Positions 14,501 through 18,866 of a DNA stretch of 18,866 nt are shown here, piece by piece. Where the stretch lies: the NCBI GenBank assembly GCA_018064305.1, contig JAGHVP010000244.1, positions 1 through 18,866 on the forward strand, given 5' to 3'. Source of the DNA: Candidatus Equibacterium intestinale (GTDB lineage: Bacteria > Bacteroidota > Bacteroidia > Bacteroidales > UBA932). Every line of letters starts with the position of its first letter. The first letter of the stretch is position 1. Position numbers and translations under genes: made by a program. Below the pieces are notes generated by a model. That model made no database searches. It had not been told where the DNA came from and worked only from the letters and a program-made list of their open reading frames with translations.

Positions 14501-16039
14501 CTACTCTTCTCCGGCAGGTTTGTCGGCTTTCTTCTCAGGTTTCATCTGAGGGAAGAAGAGCACGTCCTGAATTGTAGTAGAATTGGTCATGAACATTGTG
14601 AGACGGTCGATACCCATGCCGAGTCCCGATGTGGGAGGCATGCCGTATTCGAGTGCGCGTACAAAGTCCATGTCGATATACATTGCCTCGTCGTCACCCT
14701 TTGCCTTGAGGCGGGCCTGGTCTTCGAAACGTTCGAACTGGTCAATGGGGTCGTTGAGCTCGCTGTATGCGTTGGCAAGTTCCTTACCGTTTACAAAGAG
14801 CTCGAAACGTTCTGTGAGGCGGGGATTGTTGCGGTGACGCTTTGTAAGAGGAGACATCTCCACGGGATAGTCGGTGATGAATGTGGGCTGGATGAGGTTC
14901 TTCTCGCAGTATTCGCCGAAGATTGCATCTACCAGCTTGCCGTATCCGAATGAAGGGTCGATGGGGACATTCTTCTCGACGCACACCTTGCGGAGCTCGT
15001 CTTCGGCCATTCCGTTGATGTCCACACCTGCATATTCCTTGATGGCCTCGAGCATGGGAAGACGGCGGTAGGGAGCCTTGAACTCGATTTCGTTGCCCCA
15101 TACATCGAACTTGGTGCATCCGTTGGTTGCCATTGCCACCTTCTCGAGCATCTCCTCTACAAACTTCATCATCCAGTTGTAGTCTTTGTATGCGACATAG
15201 ATCTCCATGCATGTGAACTCGGGGTTGTGGGTGCGGTCCATACCCTCGTTGCGGAAATCCTTCGCAAACTCATACACACCCTTGAAGCCGCCCACGATAA
15301 GGCGTTTCAGATAAAGCTCGTTTGCAATACGCAGGTAGAGAGGGATATCGAGGGTGTTATGGTGAGTGATGAAGGGACGTGCAGTGGCACCGCCGGGAAT
15401 CGACTGCAGGATGGGAGTCTCCACCTCGAGGCAGCCGTGCTCGTTGAAATACTGGCGCATGGTGGCAATGATCTGCGCTCTCTTGATGAAAGTGTCTTTC
15501 ACCTGAGGATTGACTATCAGGTCTACATAGCGCATGCGATAGCGGAGCTCGCTGTCGCTGAATGCATCGTAAACCTCGCCGTCCTTCTCTTTCACGATAG
15601 GAAGCACGCGCAGCGACTTGCTCAGAACTGTGAGAGTCTTTGCGTGAACAGAGAGCTGGCCGGTCTGTGTGATGAAGGCATAACCTGTGATGCCCACGAT
15701 GTCACCGATGTCGAGAAGCTTCTTGAAGACGGTGTTGTACATTGTCTTGTCTTCGTCGGGGCAGATCTCGTCGCGTTTGACATAGACCTGGATGCGGCCC
15801 TTGTCGTCCTGGAGCTCCATGAACGAAGCTGCACCCATTATGCGGCGGCTCATTATTCGGCCGGCTATGCAGACGTCACTGAAGTTGTGCTGCTCGTCGT
15901 CGTAGCCGTTCTTTATTTCTTCTGTCGATGCGTTTACCGGATATTCTGCTGCGGGATAAGGCTCAATGCCAAGTTCTCTGAGTTTTGCGAGAGAATCCCT
16001 TCTGTTCTGTTCCTGTTCGTTGAGAGGTGTCTGTTCCAT
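14501..16039 (-). CDS. lysS: Lysyl-tRNA synthetase, class II (512 aa)
   Basis: The enzyme charges tRNA-Lys. Residues about 54-150 form the OB-fold anticodon-binding domain (VCIAGRIMSRRIMGAASFMEL at its start). The class II core shows motif 1 around VETPILQSIPGGATARPF (206-223), motif 2 FRNEGMDRTHNPEFT (262-276) and motif 3 SGLGMGIDRLTMFM (471-484). HHNTLDIPLYLRIANELYLK (226-245) is also characteristic of class II LysRS. The length fits bacterial LysS (about 500 aa) and the protein ends with a short Lys/Glu tail. It is the first gene of a four-gene minus-strand run and diverges from recJ across 87 nt. Confidence 0.97.
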   Translation of the reverse strand: MEQTPLNEQEQNRRDSLAKLRELGIEPYPAAEYPVNASTEEIKNGYDDEQHNFSDVCIAGRIMSRRIMGAASFMELQDDKGRIQVYVKRDEICPDEDKTMYNTVFKKLLDIGDIVGITGYAFITQTGQLSVHAKTLTVLSKSLRVLPIVKEKDGEVYDAFSDSELRYRMRYVDLIVNPQVKDTFIKRAQIIATMRQYFNEHGCLEVETPILQSIPGGATARPFITHHNTLDIPLYLRIANELYLKRLIVGGFKGVYEFAKDFRNEGMDRTHNPEFTCMEIYVAYKDYNWMMKFVEEMLEKVAMATNGCTKFDVWGNEIEFKAPYRRLPMLEAIKEYAGVDINGMAEDELRKVCVEKNVPIDPSFGYGKLVDAIFGEYCEKNLIQPTFITDYPVEMSPLTKRHRNNPRLTERFELFVNGKELANAYSELNDPIDQFERFEDQARLKAKGDDEAMYIDMDFVRALEYGMPPTSGLGMGIDRLTMFMTNSTTIQDVLFFPQMKPEKKADKPAGEE

Positions 16040-16061
16040 TGTCTATAAAGGTATATTTCTG

Positions 16062-16069
16062 CAAAAATA
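16062..16069 (-). promoter_or_regulatory. Candidate -7 box for lysS and downstream genes
   Basis: TATTTTTG on the minus strand (16069 down to 16062) matches TAnnTTTG. No good TTG lies at the -33 distance. Transcription would begin about 15 nt before the lysS ATG (16039). Confidence 0.5.
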
Positions 16070-16077
16070 GCGTTTTT

Positions 16078-16109
16078 TTTGATTAAATGGAACATTTAAG
16101 GTATCTTTG
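16078..16109 (+). promoter_or_regulatory. Promoter of recJ
   Basis: TTTG (16078-16081) and TATCTTTG (16102-16109) are separated by 20 nt, a full match to the Bacteroidota promoter pattern. The leader before the recJ ATG (16127) would be only about 10-15 nt. The element lies back-to-back with the lysS -7 box, 8 nt apart, so RNA polymerase occupancy at the two may interfere. Confidence 0.65.
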
Positions 16110-16126
16110 TCCCAAATGTACCTGTA

Positions 16127-17872
16127 ATGACACCGATTGTAGAAAGGAAATGGATAGTGAAGGAACCGGGCAATCCGGTTCTGGTGCGCCAGCTCGCTCA
16201 GGAGCTGGGCATTGACCCTGTCCTGTCCAATCTGCTGGTGCAGCGCGGCATCAAATCGTTCGAAGAGGCACGCGAGTTCTTCCGTCCCGACCTTTCAATG
16301 ATTCACGACCCGTTCCTGATGGTTGACATGCAGAAGGCTGTCGACCGTGTGGAGGCCGCCGTGCTCCGCAAAGAGAAAGTGCTCATCTACGGTGACTATG
16401 ATGTGGACGGCACCACTGCCGTTGCCCTGATGTACATTTTCCTGAAGAAGGTTCATCCGGTGCATCTGCTAGACTTCTACATCCCCGACCGGTACGACGA
16501 GGGTTACGGCCTTTCATACAAGGGCATCGACTATGCCCACGAACACGGATGCGACCTCATCATCACTCTCGACTGCGGCATCAAGGCCATTGAAAAGGTC
16601 AAATACGCCCGCAGCCTGGGCATTGATGTCATCATCTGCGACCACCACCTTCCCGACGCCGAGCTTCCCCCTGCAGTTGCAGTGCTCGACCCCAAGCGTG
16701 CCGACAGCACCTACCCCTTCGACGACCTTTCCGGCTGCGGAGTAGGTTTCAAGCTGGCACAGGCATACGCCATGACACACGGCATCCACCGCGACCAGGT
16801 CCTGGAGCTTCTTGACCTTCTGGTAGTCAGCATCGCATCGGACCTTGTCTCAGTTACGGGAGAGAACCGTATCCTGGCATATTTCGGGCTCAAGCAGCTC
16901 AACAGCCACCCGCGCAAGGGTCTGCAGTCCATCATAAAGCTTTCGGGTCTTGAGAAGCACATGATCACAATCGACGAGATTGTATTCAAGATAGGTCCCC
17001 GTATCAACGCAGCCGGCCGTATGGAATCGGGCCGCACAGCAGTGGAGCTGCTGATTGCAGGCGACGACGAGAGCGCCCGCAAGATAGGTGACGAGATCAA
17101 CGTCCACAACAACGAGCGCAAGAACATCGACCGCGAAATCACTCTCGAGGCCATCAACATGGTCCGCAACAGCGACGAGGCCAACAATATGAAGTCCACA
17201 ATAGTCTACAACCCGTCCTGGCACAAGGGAGTTGTGGGAATCGTGGCATCCCGGCTGGTAGAGGCATTCTACCGCCCCACTATAGTACTCACCAAATCAG
17301 GTGATTTCATTGCCGGCAGTGCGCGCTCGGTGGCCGGTTTCGACCTTTATGAGGCAATCGAGAGCTGCTCTGACCTTCTTGAAAACTTCGGCGGCCACAT
17401 GTACGCGGCAGGCCTCACCATGAAGGAAGAGAATTTCGCAGAGTTCTCACGCCGCTTCGAGGCATACGTGGAAAAAGTCATCAACGACGATATGCTCACC
17501 CCTATCGTCAACATCGACTCATACCTTGACTTCAAGCAGATCACACCGCGCTTCTTCCGTCTGCTCAAGCAGTTCCAGCCCTTCGGCCCCGGCAACCAGT
17601 CGCCCGTGTTCCTTTCCGAGAATGTCTACGACAACGGCAACGGACGCTGTGTGGGCAGCGACAACGGCCACCTAAAGCTCGAGCTCATCCAGGACGACAG
17701 TGCATATCTGCCCATGTCGGCCATCGCCTTCAACAAGTCTGACCACTTCGAGCACATCCAGAGCGGCAACCCCATCGACATCTGCTACTCTATTGCAGAG
17801 AACTACTACCGCGGTCTGGCCAACATCCAGCTACGCATCAAGGACATCAAGAACCGCGAGGATATCTTCTAA
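16127..17872 (+). CDS. recJ: Single-strand DNA 5'-3' exonuclease RecJ (581 aa)
   Basis: RecJ degrades single-stranded DNA 5' to 3' in recombination, mismatch and base-excision repair. DHH-family motifs are in order: DYDVDGTT (90-97), DCGIKA (149-154), CDHHLPD (171-177, the name-giving DHH), IASDLVS (236-242, with the fourth metal-binding Asp239), and the DHHA1 motif FGGHMYAAG (421-429). IGPRINAAGRM (289-299) and AGSARS (396-401) are further RecJ hallmarks. The C-terminal 110 residues (FQPFGPGNQSPVF, 483-495, onward) form the OB-type domain. The length of about 570-580 aa is normal. The TAATG at the start overlaps a three-codon upstream frame (16116-16127). The gene is single and convergent with the gene at 18034; no clear T-tailed terminator follows it. 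Confidence 0.96.
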   Translation: MTPIVERKWIVKEPGNPVLVRQLAQELGIDPVLSNLLVQRGIKSFEEAREFFRPDLSMIHDPFLMVDMQKAVDRVEAAVLRKEKVLIYGDYDVDGTTAVALMYIFLKKVHPVHLLDFYIPDRYDEGYGLSYKGIDYAHEHGCDLIITLDCGIKAIEKVKYARSLGIDVIICDHHLPDAELPPAVAVLDPKRADSTYPFDDLSGCGVGFKLAQAYAMTHGIHRDQVLELLDLLVVSIASDLVSVTGENRILAYFGLKQLNSHPRKGLQSIIKLSGLEKHMITIDEIVFKIGPRINAAGRMESGRTAVELLIAGDDESARKIGDEINVHNNERKNIDREITLEAINMVRNSDEANNMKSTIVYNPSWHKGVVGIVASRLVEAFYRPTIVLTKSGDFIAGSARSVAGFDLYEAIESCSDLLENFGGHMYAAGLTMKEENFAEFSRRFEAYVEKVINDDMLTPIVNIDSYLDFKQITPRFFRLLKQFQPFGPGNQSPVFLSENVYDNGNGRCVGSDNGHLKLELIQDDSAYLPMSAIAFNKSDHFEHIQSGNPIDICYSIAENYYRGLANIQLRIKDIKNREDIF

Positions 17873-17945
17873 GACCTGGGCAGGTTCTGAAGCAGTGGGC
17901 GTTCCGCATTGCGTTGTTCTTTGCCGCTTATGCACTGCGCTGGCA

Positions 17946-18024
17946 GCTCCATTCCGGAGCATCTCCGCTCGCATACGCTCGCTGCGGCCCTCCTGCAGCA
18001 CGAGGGGCTTCGCTCAAACTGAGC
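17946..18024. repeat. GC-rich cluster of small inverted repeats between recJ and the DUF4279-like gene
   Basis: Within 80 nt there are three small hairpins: GCTCC/GGAGC (17946-17950 with 17956-17960), GCCCTC with GAGGGGC (17987-17992 with 18002-18008, one bulge) and GCTC/GAGC (18012-18015 with 18021-18024). CGCTCGC also occurs twice ten bases apart (17966-17972 and 17976-17982). The stretch has no convincing ORF and is much richer in G+C than the DNA to its right. It resembles a dispersed intergenic repeat or a bidirectional terminator between the convergent genes; I cannot confirm copy number. Confidence 0.4.
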
Positions 18025-18033
18025 ATGCCATCA

Positions 18034-18558
18034 TCACTTTTGTAAAGACTTGAACTTATGCATCGAAGAAAGATTATCCATAAATGCCTCACACCGTTTT
18101 CTGAAGAAATAGAATTTCCCAGGTAAGAGCTTCGGATAGTCCTCGTCATTGATGTAGAAATCATAGCATATTCCTGCATGAAGGTCCGAAAGGAATGATA
18201 TGAATTCAGCACTCATGTCAAGCACTGGGAATGAATATGTATCATTCACTCCTTCAACCACAATCATCAGATTTATACTTATCGCGTTCTGCTGGCAGTA
18301 TTCGCCAAGCTGCTTAGCATTATGGATATCTTTTGTCAATTTCTCATAGATGCGGTTTACATATAGCTGACCATGATAACGGTTTACGCATAAGTCGCAA
18401 CTATCCTGAACGATATCTATCTCTTTCCCTTTAACGATATCTTTAACCTTCGCCATCTTCCTCACATTGACGGGATGTGTTCCCGCTATTCTTTCAACCG
18501 CTTCAAAGTCCATCTGTTCTAAGGAGAAAAGACCTAAATATATGCGTATGGTTCTCAT
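18034..18558 (-). CDS. DUF4279-like protein, possible immunity protein (174 aa)
   Basis: This is a soluble protein without signal peptide or membrane segment. The N-terminal strand MRTIRIYLGLFS, a mid-protein helix (KQLGEYCQQNAISINLMIVV, about 83-102), then a strand and FISFLSDLHAGICYDFYIND (about 119-138) follow the general outline of DUF4279 proteins, many of which are immunity proteins next to polymorphic toxins. The match is from memory and is tentative. The gene starts 2 nt after the stop of the interrupted frame on its right, on the same strand, which fits a toxin-then-immunity order. Base composition is clearly lower in G+C than recJ or the V-ATPase genes, suggesting acquisition by transfer. 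The ORF is intact. Confidence 0.5.
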   Translation of the reverse strand: MRTIRIYLGLFSLEQMDFEAVERIAGTHPVNVRKMAKVKDIVKGKEIDIVQDSCDLCVNRYHGQLYVNRIYEKLTKDIHNAKQLGEYCQQNAISINLMIVVEGVNDTYSFPVLDMSAEFISFLSDLHAGICYDFYINDEDYPKLLPGKFYFFRKRCEAFMDNLSSMHKFKSLQK

Positions 18559-18560
18559 TG

Positions 18561-18866
18561 TTAATAATTGAATTTTTCTTTTATGTTATATCCTGTATAT
18601 ATTCCCATACCTTTCCCTCCATTCTTATATAACCACATATCGCCATTCTTTGTTTTGTAAAAATTATATTCTGACATATCCTTTGCATTACAATCATCGG
18701 GATTCCTCTCGGAACACAGCATTTCAAACTGGCGAAATACTTTCTGTTCCCGTTCGGGTGTATCATCAGATAGATTGTCGCCTTCTCCTTAAATGAAGGG
18801 GGCCATATAAAACGGAAGGCACTTCAAAACACCATCTTTACGTAAATCCTTACCGTGGATAAGATA
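18561..18866 (-). pseudogene. Interrupted C-terminal fragment of a possible polymorphic toxin (continues beyond window)
   Basis: One minus-strand frame runs from the window edge for 25 codons (from YLIHGKDL to FYMAPFI), meets TAA at 18789-18791, and resumes without shift for 75 codons to TAA at 18561-18563. The second part, from GEGDNLSDDTPERE to GYNIKEKFNY, has protein-like composition but no ATG near its start; the first in-frame ATG is 22 codons in. The simplest reading is one coding frame broken by a nonsense codon. The tail GDMWLYKNGGKGMGIYTGYN resembles the G-G-x-G-x-G-x-x-T-G-x-N endings I recall from several Rhs/polymorphic toxin C-termini. Alternatives are two genes, or a start at a rare codon just after the stop. 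The following gene may be its immunity protein. Confidence 0.5.

Noticed and set aside
15227..16048. 273-codon open frame on the + strand
   Set aside because: It is antisense to lysS, which has all class II motifs. The codon-phase effect of a GC-rich gene explains the open frame.
17874..17885. ACCT/AGGT hairpin directly after recJ as a terminator
   Set aside because: The stem is only 4-5 bp with a tight loop and is not followed by a T-run.
18581..18766. 61-codon minus-strand frame beginning MIHPNG
   Set aside because: It uses many AGA and ATA codons and overlaps the more protein-like frame that ends at 18561, so I treat it as out-of-frame.

Overview
The window looks like chromosomal DNA of a member of the Bacteroidales (Bacteroidota). 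Three things point there: upstream regions carrying TAnnTTTG-type -7 boxes instead of classical -10/-35 promoters, little Shine-Dalgarno sequence, and a V-type ATPase operon in the order E - DUF2764-like - A - B - D - I - K. Most of the window has roughly 50-60 % G+C. Genus cannot be fixed from sequence alone.

Layout, left to right. Bases 1-66 are the last codons of a XerD-type tyrosine recombinase (+ strand). A minus-strand pair follows: an ABCG-like half-transporter of 956 aa (1044-3914) and a lipoprotein (214-1017) ending at a hairpin terminator (126-158). Bases 3915-4155 are a structured intergenic stretch with the apparent V-ATPase terminator and the ABC gene promoter. From 4156 to 11238, on the minus strand, lies the complete seven-gene V-type ATPase operon (atpE, DUF2764-like gene, atpA, atpB, atpD, atpI, atpK in transcription order), with gaps of 3-17 nt or short overlaps and a TAAATTTG promoter box at 11266-11273. 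Next comes a minus-strand four-gene run transcribed from about 16055 down to 11349: lysS, a SpoU/TrmH-type RNA methyltransferase, a 131-aa secreted protein and a 640-aa secreted beta-propeller (glycosidase-like) protein, closed by a hairpin at 11301-11340. recJ (16127-17872) diverges from lysS through a back-to-back promoter region. The right end is different: a GC-rich hairpin cluster (17946-18024), then AT-richer DNA with a DUF4279-like candidate immunity gene (18034-18558) and, cut by the window edge, a reading frame interrupted by an in-frame stop that resembles a toxin C-terminus.

How the parts work together. The V-ATPase couples ATP turnover in the A3B3 head to ion movement through subunits I and K. 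The K subunit retains the full set of Na+ ligands known from Enterococcus hirae NtpK, so the machine is probably Na+-coupled. Recognisable C, F and G subunits are absent, and the DUF2764-like protein is the best local candidate for a C-like role. lysS, the RNA methyltransferase and recJ are housekeeping genes. The two secreted proteins ride behind them and share a common N-terminal-type domain.

The most interesting items are the reduced, probably Na+-type V-ATPase with its DUF2764 component, the stand-alone domain copy next to its larger relative, and the disrupted toxin/immunity-like remnant at the right edge. No CRISPR array, insertion sequence, rRNA or tRNA was found.
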